A stretch of DNA of 64,000 nt. Origin: Branchiostoma floridae. Taxonomy: Eukaryota; Chordata; Leptocardii; Amphioxiformes; Branchiostomatidae. The stretch is from positions 13,443,856-13,507,855 of the forward strand of contig NC_049981.1 of NCBI RefSeq assembly GCF_000003815.2, given 5' to 3'. The position numbers and the translations under genes were made by a program. The notes under the pieces are model-generated. The model did no database searches. It was not told the origin of the DNA and worked only from the letters and a program-made list of their open reading frames with translations. Each line of letters starts with the position of its first letter. The stretch's first letter is position 1. This document shows, piece after piece, positions 13,501 to 28,500 of this stretch.

Positions 13501-16500
13501 TCAGAAAGCCCCACTGCTTGTGTCATTCATCCAATTGAAAAAGTGTTTACTTACGGGCAGAATCAAGTTTGTCAGGCATCTCTCTCAACAGGCGGTCCCT
13601 TGTTACGTCAGCAATCGGTCCGAAAATGACAACAGGCCTGGGGAATCCCGCTGGAAGTACGAGGAAAAACATGTATTGCAATTATTCATGCATCTATCAT
13701 GCATTCTTTACTCCTTTCAATTCTTGAACAAATGATTCACAAAGGGTAGAAAACACCCAACCATGTACAAAATTGCTTGTGGTACATTTCAACCTTATTC
13801 AACAAAAAAATGTACTTACGTTCTTTCAGAACAACCCTCTCGTAGGCTGGGAACTTAGTAGTCGGTCCAGCTGTAAAAAAGTAATAAATTGATATGAATA
13901 TCTACTTAGAATGACATAAGACTTGGCAATGATTAGCTGGATTAATATTGTTAGCATGAAAGTTTGAAAGTTAGTGAAACAAATCCATACATTTCACAAT
14001 AACACTGAGAAACAAGTTTCAAAACCAAAGAGAGGTTAATATGTACATAAATAGTTATATTTCAAAACTTTCAAAAGAACTGACTCCATTTTTGTTGGAC
14101 TTTCATTTCTATCAGACTTTTATGTATGTATAAAATATTCTTTAACTTTGTAGAAAGAAAACTGTGCAAACTACAAGTCATTGTTCATACAACAACATAT
14201 ACATGTATACTGATACTGATATCTTTCGATTTTCTACACAAATTTAGTTATATTATCGCTACTTTATAGTAAACAAACATGCAGTCTCTCTAAGTAATTC
14301 ATCTCCCAAAGTAGGTTTCATCTAAGCCAATCTTGCACCTTTTGCCAGCATTGCAGAGGTGATCAAGCGAACTAACCAAGTACTAAACCTAAAAGCACTA
14401 CATACATTTTGCCACCAAAGCCAATGAAAGCATTCCTTTGCTATTGACATTTTATCTAGATTACAATTCATTTCAAGCCACATGTACATGTACACAGATG
14501 CATCCCATGCCAAACAAAAGTAAAATTTCCACACAATTTTAGCCCCCATGTTTTGTGTATTAAGTTGGTAACATTAAAAATAGGAGAATAGGTTGATAGA
14601 TGATGAATAAGGAAGATGAGAATTTTTTTGCCCAGAATATTTTCAATTCTACCTCAAAAATCATACATTGAGTTAATTTGAAATTTTACATCAAACTCCT
14701 TTGAGAAAAGGGTGGAATAAGAGGATAAGGTGCAGCTACAGGACTTACCGTACAGGACAATGTAATTAGCAGGACAGTCAAAGGCTACCGTGCAGTGTAG
14801 AGAGGCAGAAGTCAGAAGTGAGTGAACAGACAGGACAGACGTGTTACTGATGTTAGTACACTTCAACACTACCACACACGGTACACTACTTTTCAATAGA
14901 TCTTTTCACGGGTCGCATTGCATGCTCGGAGATGATGAGCATCATGGGTTTGGCAAGGAGAAAACAACATAATCACCATGACAAAGTGTATGCAGTGCTT
15001 GCATACTGTGTCCAGCTCAGTCTGCAGTGCCTATGGTTTCATGCATCTCCTAGCATGCAATGGGGTCCATGAAATGGTCTATGATTCAGAACCTCGCCTA
15101 CCAGCCTGCAGTTTGCATTACCCAGCCTATAAAATGTACCCTGGAGAGACTGTGCTAAACCTGGACGAGATTTTCATTTTTGTGGGCGTGACAAAAGTGG
15201 AAACCTCAGCCCAGTTTAGCAGAGCCGCTTAAGGTATATTGTATAGGCAGCTGGGAAGGATTTGCATGGGAGAATGATTTCATTATGACCTGGTACGTGA
15301 GGTTGCCTAACTCTAGACTAGTACCAAGGACAGCACCAAACACCAACACTTCACACAAGATGTACAGCTGTCTGGAGAAGTTTCCTAGCTTCTATTCATC
15401 CACCTTGCTTTTGCTTCATCCATGCAGTGTGCACTTATCCAAGACAGAATCAAAGATAGGGATACAAACCATTGGACTTCCTACCAAACACAATATCATC
15501 CCAGTGTTCTTTGTTCAGGGACTTGGAGCGCCGGTAGCTGCGCCGGCGGAAAAACCCAGACCGCTTCCCGCTTTGCGACTCCTTCGCATCTGTGTTCTGC
15601 ACATGTGCCAGCTGCTCTGCCCTGTGATACCAAAAGACAAACAGTTGGAAACTTTTGGGTACTGTAAAACACTGGCTGTGACAGAACATAAGCAGTCCAC
15701 ACCAGCAAAAGGCCTCATAAGGCACCCTTTTTCACTAGACAGCGATCCCAAAGTGACCATTGAGTGACCATAATTTGAATGACATTTAGTTTTATAATGG
15801 GAAAATGATGCACAATGTAAAAGTATGAAATAAAGACAACAACAGATTTGTTCTTTGTCTTTGAACTTTGTTGCTTGATCTGTCAAATGTTTGGTCACTC
15901 AGCAGCCCCATGCTCTAGTGGAAAGGGATGTAGAAAGACATGGTTAATCAAAACGCTTTCCTTGATGTAACATCGTCTTGTAAACACACAGCTTTCTAGA
16001 AACCGCCACGATTTGCGCCATGCAAACACACACAACCTATCACATCCCGGAAAATAAAGGTCCAGCCAAGTTAGCAGAAAGCCCATCAAGTTTGAAAAAT
16101 AAATGTCATATCATTACATAAAGCAAAGATATGGAGTAAAAACTCCAAGACAGACACTAAATACCTTAGCCTTGTGTATGTGTCAGACATGAAAAAACAT
16201 AAATTTTAGTATGTAGCTAGCCGGTAGAGATTGAACATTGAAGCAGGAGATAAACAAATTGAAAGCCGTTGAAAGCCAGTTATTTTTGAGGTGCCAAAGC
16301 TAGAGACCACCAGATGTTCATGTAATGTACCTGTGCTGCAAAATCAGCAGGCCATCTCCCCTGTACATGTGAGACAGAGTGGAGTCAGCTACTCATTATG
16401 GGTCAACTAACATGGTGCCACATCTAGCGATTGTTGTATGAACTGCACGGTGTTTTGGTTTAGTGTTACCATGAAATTTATGGAGCTTTGCAATCTTTTA

Positions 16501-19500
16501 CATGGTGGACAATCACGGGTTTTACAGGTGGTTTGTTAGGTAAATATCAATTATAGCTATATTGTGAAAGCACATGTATAAAGTTCTAGACAAAATATAT
16601 TCATTTGGGAAAAGAGTTGTGCCATGCTGAACCTAGCCATTTGTCTTTTTAACCTTCTCTGATTTGGCATCAAAATTCCATTATCAGGTTAACCAGTGTG
16701 GGGAAGGTAATCTTTGAGCTGTCACTTCATGAGCACTGGAAACAAAATGGCTGCCTCCATGGCCCAAGATAGCTGCTTCCATGGATGGCAGGTAAAACAA
16801 TACAATTAAATTTTCAAAAATCCTGGGCCCTTCAGTTCTCAAGCTAACAACATAAACTGACTTATAATGTACCTTTCACGGTTTCAAGCTGGGGTTGATG
16901 CATAGATGGGCCATATCAATTAAAAGCTCCCCCTACCTGTTTTTGTTGGGAATGACACCCCGCTCAGTCTCCAGGTTGTTCTTGCCGATGCGTACTGCCA
17001 GCCAGGACCCCACCACCCCCTGGTGAAGCGTGTCTCTGATGTGGAAGATGTCTCCCTTCTTAAAGCTCAGCTCCTCCTTACCCTGCTTCTCATAGTTAAA
17101 GTGTGTCCTGAAACAACATCATATAGGAATGTCTAACTTGTAAATACGTTGGCTTATGATTGCATCTGTGAATGAATAACATTAGAAATTTTGTTAACAA
17201 ACAGCTCAGGAAAAGATAATCAGGAAATTCATTTTTCTTGAATTCATTTTTTACTTCTATTTTCTTGAATTTTCTTAAGTAAAAATGATATTAAAATAGG
17301 AGGCATATATAGGAAATGTTTTTGACAAAGAATGGCAAAATACAAATAATGACGAAAGATTGTGTAACATACCTGACATAGAAAGAATCTCCAGAGCCCA
17401 TTTCCAGGATTTTGTCATACTCTGTAATACAATATACACATTATATGCATTATGAAATATCAAATGGATTCTGTTTTGCTACATTCGTCTGAAGGAGACG
17501 TTCCTCTAGCTCAAATGGTAGCAGCCTCACATTTGAGCTCCTAGTTCCAATTAGTTTCTAACTGGGAGAACCCACTTCAATCCTGGGAAGGGCATCTTGG
17601 TTTGGGCTGCAGTAACTTTTGGAAGGGACGTAAAATAGCAGTCTTGAGTTAGAGGAGATGCCTTGAGCATTTTAGACTGAAAGAGCTAGCTATCACTCCC
17701 TGTAAATATATACCCTGCCACTGAAACAGCATGGCAACTTGCTACCTATGTGCAACTAGGCATTACAGAGGTCTGAATGAACGAACATTCATTATTATTC
17801 ATTAGAAATAAAGTATGGATGTTGGGATAACAAAATAGTACTAACTGTCTTTTCTATCCTGGGCCACTATCCTAATCTCGTCCTGCAGACTGAGTAACAA
17901 CAGCACTGCCTCCTCACGTGTCATCGCTCGCATGTCAATCTCATTCACCTGAAACATACATGTTCTACCATTACAACAAGGCAAGCAGAGATATCAGAAT
18001 TTACCCCCTCTTGCAGAACATACAGAAACTGCAATGCTGGAATGGACAAGCCAAGAACAATACTTCACTACCTTGGCCTTGGGGTGAAGTTGACATTGAA
18101 AAAACAGATACATGAATAAAATTCAATGAGACTGGATTTCCTATCATTTGATGTAATGAAATCAGTCTAAGGTATCGAAATTACTCTGTAAGGCCATACC
18201 AATTTAATTTGTTGGTTCTCGGATTTTTTCATGAAAAATATGAAGCGACAGGGCGAAAAAAAAAAAAAAAAAAAAAACTTCTCTGATGGCAAAGCCATTG
18301 CTGAATCTGGCCATGGGGGCTCTCGTATCATACTCACTGAGACACTAACGGTACAGTAAGTGCTACCGGTACATACATTGCTATTTTCGTATGTTATTTT
18401 CACGATAATTGATTTTATTGATTTCTTTCAGTTTACCGAATTGTACTAAAACATTAGAATTATGGTTATTGATAAAAGGTGACATTGTAATTATGAATTT
18501 TATATGTACCATCCTGGTTTGATTCAATTGGAAACAACAGTCTGAAAATGCAGTCTTCATTTTTGTCTTTTATTCATGGAGGTCAAAAACAAAGTGTCCA
18601 TCTTACAGTAACTGAAACTTATCAACAAACCCCAAGGGGAACTCAAAATAATTTAATAGTTGCTCTGCTTGACAAGAATTCCCAGTCTTACTGCAACTCT
18701 GTGCTACCTACTTTGTCAAAATTCTACTCTTTAAAAGTCAAAAACCCCTGTGAACTTACTACTAATTACTAGTACTTTGGGTGTATATGAACAAGCCCCA
18801 ATTTGGCCAAGGGAACTCATATTTTTCTGTTGGCTAAATACTTCGAAATAATTTTTGGTTTGTCCATCAAATATCAAGGAAATTATATTTCATCAAACCC
18901 ACCTGCACATTGTTTGGGCCCTCGATGCATATCTGTTAATTATGTGACAGAAGAAGAAGACATGTTTTCATAAATAAATTTTGTCTGTTGGCCAAGAAGT
19001 TTCTTCTGACTTCTGTCCCCGGTTAAAAACTGTACACACGACAAAAAATGTGGCTTTCCTGGATCCACAGACATGGTATTTTCTTCTCCTGCTACTGCAC
19101 TACCTTCTACTACACTTCTTCAAGCTCCAATTCTACTCTATTTGTACTCAAAATTATCCGACTCCGGTACTCCTTCCCCTTCTATTTTTCTGGTGGCGCC
19201 ATTTTGATTTTAAGAATGATGCTTCTGATTGGCTAATCTCCGTCACATGATCACCTAGGTCACAACTTCAAAGAGAGACACCTATCGACTTATTGAAAAA
19301 CTGCAGCCTTCAGATAGCCTGGGGAGAAAAATTTTTTTTTTTTTTTTTTTGGTTTTGCGATTTTTTGAAGCGGCGATTCCGAGAACCAACGAATTTAATT
19401 GGTGTGGCCTAAAAATGTGAACCATAGCAAGTACTGCTTGTAGTAACTTGTAGAAAGTACAGACTCAGTAAGATGTCCTTGTACAGCAGAAACCTCTCTG

Positions 19501-22500
19501 TATGTAATCATAACAGACTTCCAAAGCACAATACGTTTCACAGCCGAGAACTGGTCTTAAAAATCGGAATGTAAATGTTGGTTGTACATGAAAGACTGAG
19601 GTCGTCAACTGGTATTTATAAGAATAGTTTAAATATCTGGTACATTTACTATATAAAAGATACATAAACTATAAAGCTGGCATGCTTTATAAATATTGTA
19701 CATTTGTAATAGGAAGTATCTTATATGGTATATTTCCTGGCTATCTGACAACATAGTTAGTCGTGGGAAAGCCACAGCTCATGTCAGAACTATGTCAGAC
19801 TTCCTGCTGGACCAATTTCAATGTAATTCAAACTATGCTGGTGCTGGCTATCTGTTTTCCAAATGTGGCCACCCAAACCACGTAGCAAACACATGGTGTG
19901 GGACCCAGCTATCCGAAGGTCGCCATGCCCAGCCTGGTTAATAAGATTTTGGACATTTCATGAACATAAATGGGGATATATGTTCCTGGCATCTGTGGGG
20001 ACAGAGCTTTCGCGTAACCTTATCAAATTGTTGCCTGCTTCAAATCTCTCACTTACAGGTCATAGGCCTGGAACATGTATACAATGTATAATAGACCAAT
20101 TCTAGCTGTCCATCAAAATGAGAGATTCAAACAGTCAGAAAATTGATGAACTGGCCAGTTGTGAGCCAGTAAGCTACACTGTCATTCAGACATTTTGGAC
20201 CTGCACTTTACCATTTTCAAAGGTACAATACTAGCATCCACCCACAACACTTTGTCAGACTCAGAGAAGCGTGGGTGTCAGAAAATGTCACCATCTTCCC
20301 CCCCAACATCTGCTGGAAGATTAGATGTATGACATTTCTGTATTTGTATCTGAATAGTCAATCTTCGGCGTAACACACCAGCTTCACACACATGCGATGC
20401 AGCAGCAGTGGCTTGAGTTTAACTGAACAAACTGTCACATCTAGCCCTAATCATCATTTCCAGCTATCTAATGAGGATGGTCTTACAGTACTTGATGGCA
20501 GCAAGTTCTGCTCCACAATACTGTAAATCCAGAAATGTTCGCGGTGGACTAATGTTTGCGTTTTTTGCAATGACCACTTAACCGAACTTAAAACCACCGC
20601 AAACATTTTTCTACTATGGCATTAGACTGCAGTCTATGGTGTTACCACGAAAATAAAACCACGGTGAAAAGTCCCTTTTCCCACTACCGCGAAATTAAAT
20701 CCCCGCGAACTTAAATGCATTTACAGTAGTTCTAGGGAAAACAACTTACACTGAGCAGCTGGTCTCCTGGCTGTAGCCCCTGCTGGTAGGCTGCGCTGTC
20801 CTCCTGTACAGCAGCTACATAAATACCCACTTCATTCCCTCCAGCCAGGCGGATCCCTACTGCACCCTGCTTATGGAACTTCACTAACCGAGGCTCCGAG
20901 CTACACAGATAAAAAAGACAATCATAGGCAGAAATTAAGTAAATGTTAAATACAATGTAGATGTTTTTTAGCCTATGTACATGTATGTTTTTTTTAGATG
21001 TTTTTTTTAGCCTATGTACATTATTATTACATAGTAGAATACATCATTGCTCAAAACTTACAGAAAACTGAAAAACACTTGTTAAAGTGGGGGCCCATTG
21101 GTTATGCACTGTTAAATTAATTTAGTTGGGAAAATGCAAATTGTCTTTCCCGGTTTAGGTTGCTTTTTTGTACATCCACTTTGTATTGTTTTTATATGTC
21201 AAAAATGAAAAAAAAAGGTAAATGTTTTACCTTGACCTGATGATAAGGTGCTACTTATTCATATTTTCTATCTACATTTACTACATACAGGCCTTGGTTA
21301 TTGAGTTTAGTAAGCTAAATACAGGATGTACATGTGTGTATTCAAAAATTTTAATTTGTGATTTTGTTTCTTGTAACATAAAATTGATAATAAACAACAA
21401 TGACAGTGCAAGTAAATGTAGGGAAAGAGTCTTACTAAAATGGCTGTCTCCATTTCTTCCCATATACAGCATCATGGAGCTTGTCTCGACTGTCTCTAGA
21501 TGAAGGTTCACCATAATGTCCTGAAAAACAAAATTAATCATTGATTATCAAGAAAACTTAGTTAATTTGCCCTTGGATAGCATAAAGTCCTTTTCATATC
21601 TTTAATGTGATAACTCTTAAAACCATGACTCATTAATGTGATATGTGCGCAGGATAGTAACACAAATTGAGAGACGTCAACCAATAAGGAATTTTGAGCT
21701 ACTTCGTGTCTTTTTGTCAGTACATCACATGGACCAACTACCATTACATTCAGATAAAGCAGAAACATTTGTGTTATTCACTTATATGTTGTATGTACTG
21801 TGTAGCTATGACAAGCTATCTTTTATACCAATCAATAAAGGAACCAACAAACAAGTTAAAAAGTCCTTTTAGTGTACTGTATAAAATATACTAACACACA
21901 AGCTTATAGTGATCACTCACATGGTACTCATTGTTTAACAGTAATTACAAACTTAATGGTATTTTTTGCTTAGCAGCAAATATAAAAGTTAAATCAAAAG
22001 CACCAAGCTGGCGAGGGCTGCAGCATACATTTGTACGTATGGTAGGCATGTGTTACAAATAATATTGCAAATATTACAGATTAAAACACATTATGGTAAG
22101 GAGGCATTTTTGCCTGTATGGCGAGCAAAGAGATCAACAGGGACACCAGAGCACGGACATTCCAACTGCACAGATAGAAAGTATGGTAACCCATATGCAT
22201 ACTACAATTGTGCTGTTTGGACCTTAGTTTTTGAAAAGCAAACAAACATATTTATTATTCATTATACCTACTTAACGCGCAAGTTCTAAAATTCTACCGA
22301 GTTTAACTAAACTTCCTTTGACTAAACTCTGAAATGTGCAAAAATCAGCCATATCAAAAGCATCTAGGCAGTATCTGAAAAAAAAAATGCTCCAGCAAGC
22401 TCAGCAAACCAAACAAGCAAAAAGTAACATTGTCCCAGAGGGTCCAACTCAAATTAGAAGCTTGGTAATGAGACAAGCATCTTGCAAGGGGCAGGCTGAC

Positions 22501-25500
22501 AGGGAGTCATGCATGTGACATAGGCTAGCCACTACCCACCGAGCTGATTCAGCAACTCTTGTCCAGGGATAGGGGGTCTTGGGGGAGCATCTACAAGTGA
22601 GACAAGTAGGTCACTACAGCTTGTAACTTTTCTTTGAATTGTTCTTACTAATCTTAGGTCAAAATCTTTCTTTGGTACAACTATAAACTAACACTGCTGG
22701 CTTACATTGATGGGCAAGGCTTGCATATTCAGGCTGCCCAAAGAAATCCCAATAATAAGCAAGTTCGTGGTTCTAACAGTGTAGGTACAGCAAGATGCAT
22801 TGTGGGAAAGATGTCAAAGGTGAAGGCCAGTGACTTGTAAACAGTTCTTGTCTAGACCATGTTTTATACATGTCCTGATGTGTTTTGTTTGGGTCTGAAG
22901 AGCCCTCACTTTTGACACATTACATCTTGCCCACTAAAAAAATTAGGAAGGCTGCCGTTTTACCACTCCAAATGTTGGGGTTATACAAGATGAAAGGGTC
23001 TGAAGGGTGCAAATTACCAAACCTGTAACCAGTAATTTTGCACCTTTAGTTCACAGACATACAATTTGTAGCTGAAGATAATTGAGATACATATGTTAAA
23101 TACAATTCAGATCCAGCTCATGTTGCAGAGATAGCCTCCTCTCTGCTGTAAATCTATGAATGAAGATCTGCCTTTATAATGTTAGGCATCAGTCCATGAT
23201 AACTACTATAATCACCTGATTCATACAAGCCTTGAGGCATGTCACTACTGTACACGTAGATCAAAGAAAAATTACAGTTAAACCCTTTCTTGAAGTAAAA
23301 AATGAACGGGTGTAGTCTTTATCCTCTCTTGTGATTGTCACCATGTCACTGTGATTCTTCTAATCTTGTTGCCTACCTACCGGAATTCTTTAGTTTGCTA
23401 AATATGGCAAATTTATGTCCTTGGATTTTTGCAGTCAAATGCAAAGGATTTGCCCAACTTTCCGACTAAACAACTGGAAAAAATCCCTCAATAATATGTA
23501 CAGCAAACAATCCCTAATTCCCTGTATTGACATAAATATTATGATTATTGGTGAAACTAAACACATGCAAACCTGTCCTGTAAGGGTTAGACTTCTTCAA
23601 ACTAAAACTCTTCAAATCAATTAGTACCAGGTGGAACCAGCCTAATGAAACAGGTAGAAGAAAACATACTATCTGGCCTGTAGAGAGCAAACACACTGCT
23701 TAACACATTATGTACCTACCAGAGTCGGTTAGCGGGGTGTCTAGCCTGGGTAGGGGTGGTCGCGGCGGCGCCTCGTCTGCGTAAGGGGACGTTCTTCTGT
23801 ACTTATCATCGGAAAAGGGGGATTGCGGGGGATCCATGGGGTCTGACTGCAGGGGGGATTTAGCACCGAGGGGGAGGGTGGCCGCACGGTCTGGACTGGT
23901 GTCTGTGGACAAAACATGGAGAATGTAAATTTGATTCAAACATACTGGAATAACAGAGACGAGGATAACTGGAATTGAATGCAATGCTTATCTGCATAAA
24001 ATACCAAACAGGGCCCAGGTATAGTACATTTGAAAATGATATTTCTCTTGTTACATAAGATAGAATAAATCAAGGTCTTGTCTTCAATGACAGGCATAGA
24101 AAGAGGATTGATACACAATCAGCAATGATTTCCTTAGAAGTCCTGGATCAGAGATTTATCAGACTGAGTTTAAAATGCACTGTTCAAGATACTGTAATAG
24201 CTAAAAAAAATTGATTAGGCCTCCAAAATGGTGACAACCATGTTTATAGATAGCAGCACTATGTGGTCTTCGGTATTCAATAAAATATATTTTACTATAT
24301 TAAAAGTACTCTACGGACACTATAGATCTATAACACCAAAATGTTGTACGGGTAAAAACCCAGCAGTGAAAATAGCCTGAGATTCAGAACCTACCATACG
24401 GTCCCCTGTCCCTGGGTAATGACAGCTGGCTGCCTTGGAGGGGGGAGGCTGGGGGGGAGTCCCCCTCGGACTGGACTGTCAGGACCAACTTGTCCTTCGA
24501 CTTCTCCACGAGTTTCTTAGCCTCTGAGAAGGACAGGTTCTCCACTGACGAGTTGTTGATCTTGATAGAAAAAAAAGGAAAACATCATTACTTTCTTGTA
24601 AAGTAATGGAAGAACAAAGAAGTATTGTAGGTGTGTTAAAACATTGTTGAACATGACGGTTTGACTTAGTCGGGTGACTAAAATGAACTTTATGACTGCT
24701 TGGGTTGGATAATGTAATCAAAATGGCCACTTCCATGGTCAGCAGGTTAAACAAAACAGTTGATATTTCATGATCTACTTGCTGGAAGATTGCTTTTCTT
24801 GTCTGGCCCTTACTTTGTAGGATGACTCACTCACTAATCAACTTGTTGTGACAGAAAGAGATAACAAATAGAAAAGAGGTACAGCTGTGCATGTTTAACT
24901 TGTCACTTTAAATCATGTCAACACCAAGTGCACAGAGCTCATGTCAAAACTTCTGTACAGAAGTATACACCTGGCGGCCATTTCTCAAAGATTTTACAAA
25001 AATATCTGTATTCATCATTAGTCCTTTGTACTTTTATGTGAAGTTACTAGAACCTTTTCCAGAAAAAAACTAAATTAAACACAACGTGTTGCCGTGGGTA
25101 CTGAAATTGAGAATAAAGAAAGCAAAATTCTTCAATAGATTCGATGAAAAGACTGTGAAGAAGACCAAACAATTTCCCCTGCTTTTTCCTGTAAATTATA
25201 GAAAAAATGCATCAAGATTATGACAGACCTTAATCTTTCACACTAAATATTCAGGACAGTATTTGCCTAGAATCTAGTAGAAACAGTGTGTACCAACAGC
25301 CAGGAACAAGACAAGTACAGATATGGTAAACCCAAACTCTGAAGATGATAATGAATAAGTGTTACCTTGAGTAGCAGGTCTCCTTCCCCCAGTTGCCCTG
25401 ACTGTGCTGCGAGCCCCTTTTCTGTCACTTCTTTTACGTACAGGTGATAGCCTAGCTTCATGCCATAGTCTGCAACAACACAAAAACAACATTCAATACC

Positions 25501-28500
25501 ATTCATGTATCAGATTATTCCTATAAGATTTCAGCATTAAAGAACCTCAATACACTTACACCACCTCAATAGTTTCTTATATAACTGCCCAGCCAACTCA
25601 CGGCGCCGCCACTTTTTAGGACAAAATAGGTATGAAAACCAAAAATTTTGTTCTAATAAAAAATCTTATTTTTAAGTCATGAGATTCTTTCAAAAGAGTA
25701 GGTTCTTTGCAGGTGATACTTAATGTCTAGATAAACATTCTTTTCAATGTTTCTGTCATCATTCAAGCTTACAGGTTACATTTGAATTGTTCAGGACCTG
25801 CACCTCTGCACCAGTACCTGATGTTATGTTTAGCTATCCAGGCCTACTTTTTTCTACTCAAGTTTCTATTGCAAAAACAGACTGACATGAACAAGGCCTT
25901 TCGTGACTGACCTTCCTTCTTCTTGGTTCTGGTGAGAGTGACTTTCTTGGTCTGTAGTCTGTCATCTGGTGTCCCTGGCACGGTTACAACATTCCTTCTC
26001 TTCACAACCTGTATACAACCAGGGCAGAGTTGGGCTGACTAAGCAACATCAACGCACTTAGTAATGAATTCAGTCAAGATTCACAGACTCAACCATGTAT
26101 TTCAGCTACACCAAAAAGCAGTTATTTGATTTGGATATGGTTTTGGAAATTGTCGGACGATTCATACAACATCCGTTATCTTTCATCAGTGACACTGCTT
26201 GAGTAACTGCTTTTTGGCACCTGGTTGTCTAACCTTGATCAACATATTTCAGCTACAGTTTGTCATTTTGTCCTTAAATCCATCCAAAAATTGTACTAGA
26301 CTTCAAGTGCATTCTGCTGAAATTTCTGATTTTCTGAATGCTACTTCTCACACTATTGAGAGGCAAATTTTAAGTACATAATGTATACATTGATGCCCCT
26401 TTTAAATTTGCATGAAAAGTGAGTCCAGAATGCTAGTTTCTAACTCGTCCACATTAATTGATTGATGTGATTGCTGTTAACTAACTTACAATAACAGCAC
26501 TGTCTCTGCTGTCCTTCAGGATGTTGACAGCCTGGCTGTGGTCTACGTGGTCCAGAGATGCTCTGTTCACACTCACTACACGGTCATTCACTCTGAAATA
26601 TCACAACAGTCAGTCAGTCTTCAAATAACAGGACTATTTCATCTTCAGATTTTGATAAACCAATCTTGAGCCTTAATTGTTTTTACCCTGACATAAGTGC
26701 AAAATTTCAGCTAGAAATGTTACTGTTAAAATGAACAACTTGTAGCCTGTGTTTACACAATCTTTCGCATGCTAGGGTTAATGACCCCCTCCCCTTGGTG
26801 GTGGCAACTGTAAAGCCAGCCGCTAGGAGCACAGTTTTAGTCATAAAAAGAAAGTGAGCAGCTCTTATCAAGGAAAGTTTTAAAGATGAATCTTTAGGAT
26901 GAGTTACTTACTTCAGCAGCCCTTCTGCAGGCCCCCCTGGTAAGACGTCTGAGATAACGATTGACGTTTCCCCACTTGTAAAGTGTGGGTTGTCTCTGCC
27001 TCCACTCACCGCTATACCAAAACCATACCCTGGTGCCTAAACAACAACAACATCATAAACAACAACATAAACATAATGTGGGTAGTCTCCACCTGCACTC
27101 ATGATAGAGGTGCCAAAACCATACAGTACCTACAACAACAAACAACAACTGCTGCACAACAGTTCTTCTCCTAGTTTTATTCGGACAATCATAAAATCTT
27201 GCCATCCACAACTCCTTCAAGCAGAGTTTATTGAGATACCCTTTAACTCCAGGGCCCATACAAATGAGGCATACAATATACACAAATACATAAATAGATA
27301 CAATAACATCCACTCAAAACAGGTCAGACTTACACACGAATACATACATGAAGTCTAAAATCACGAGTGAGGTCAGAGGTCTATCTACATGTACACTAAA
27401 ACTTATGATCCACAAAATTGGTCTATCATCTTCTTAAACAATCGTGTATCGGAGACAATCTTGAAATCTCTGGGTAGCAGATCAGAGTGCATTTTGGCGA
27501 CAGAAGTGTCAAAACGGACATTACAGTACATGTATTTCATTGGTGTAGTAAATATTACTTACCCTATTGATTGTAAAACTCAACTGTTCCCAAACCACCT
27601 GCTCTCTCGCCTGTAAAATATAAAACCACAGTCATCAAAGGAAACAAACTAATGATAATAATTGTTACATGAGTTGTGGGTTTCTAATAAAAAATTAATG
27701 TATAATACAATGACTATCATTATCATCATTCACTTGTGCAGGTATAGGTACAAATTTTTTAGTGGTGCATATCGGTGCTCAAATTCTTATTCAGGTTTAG
27801 GCCTGGATTCAGGTCCAGCAGTTCAGGTTCAGGTCCAGACTAAAAGCCCTGATCTGAACCCATCATTGCATATTGTGTGTGCAAGAAAATGTGGTGGACT
27901 TGGACCTAAACGTTTTATTCCAATCCCAGTTCCGGGTTTAAAGTACGCACCACTAGGTACAATATCCATATTTTAATTTTCCAACATGTATGTGTATTAT
28001 ATAGATACTCATTAACATCATTGAAGCTGAAAATACCCACCGGCAACATGTATTATAAAGCACAATATCAAAACCAGAGGTATGTCCAGAAATGGGGTAA
28101 ATGTACGAAGTTAGTGTGTACGAAGTTGTACGAAGTTAAAGGTAGATATAGACCGTAATCGGTAAACTTTGGAAGTTTTAGGTGACGTCATCTAACTTCG
28201 TACAGGTAGGCAGGGTTGGTGTACGATGTACGATGTACGAAGATAACAAATCTAACTTCGTACAGGTAGGCAGGGTTGGTGTACGATGTACGATGTACGA
28301 AGATAACAAATCTAACTTCGTACAGGTAGGCAGGGTTGGTGTACGATGTACGATGTACGAACTTAACAAATCTAACTTCGTACAGGTAGGCAGGGTTGGT
28401 GTACGATGTACGATGTACGAACTTAACAAATCTAACTTCGTACAGGCAGGCAGGGTTGGTGTACGATGTACGATGTACGAACTTAACAAATCTAACTTCG

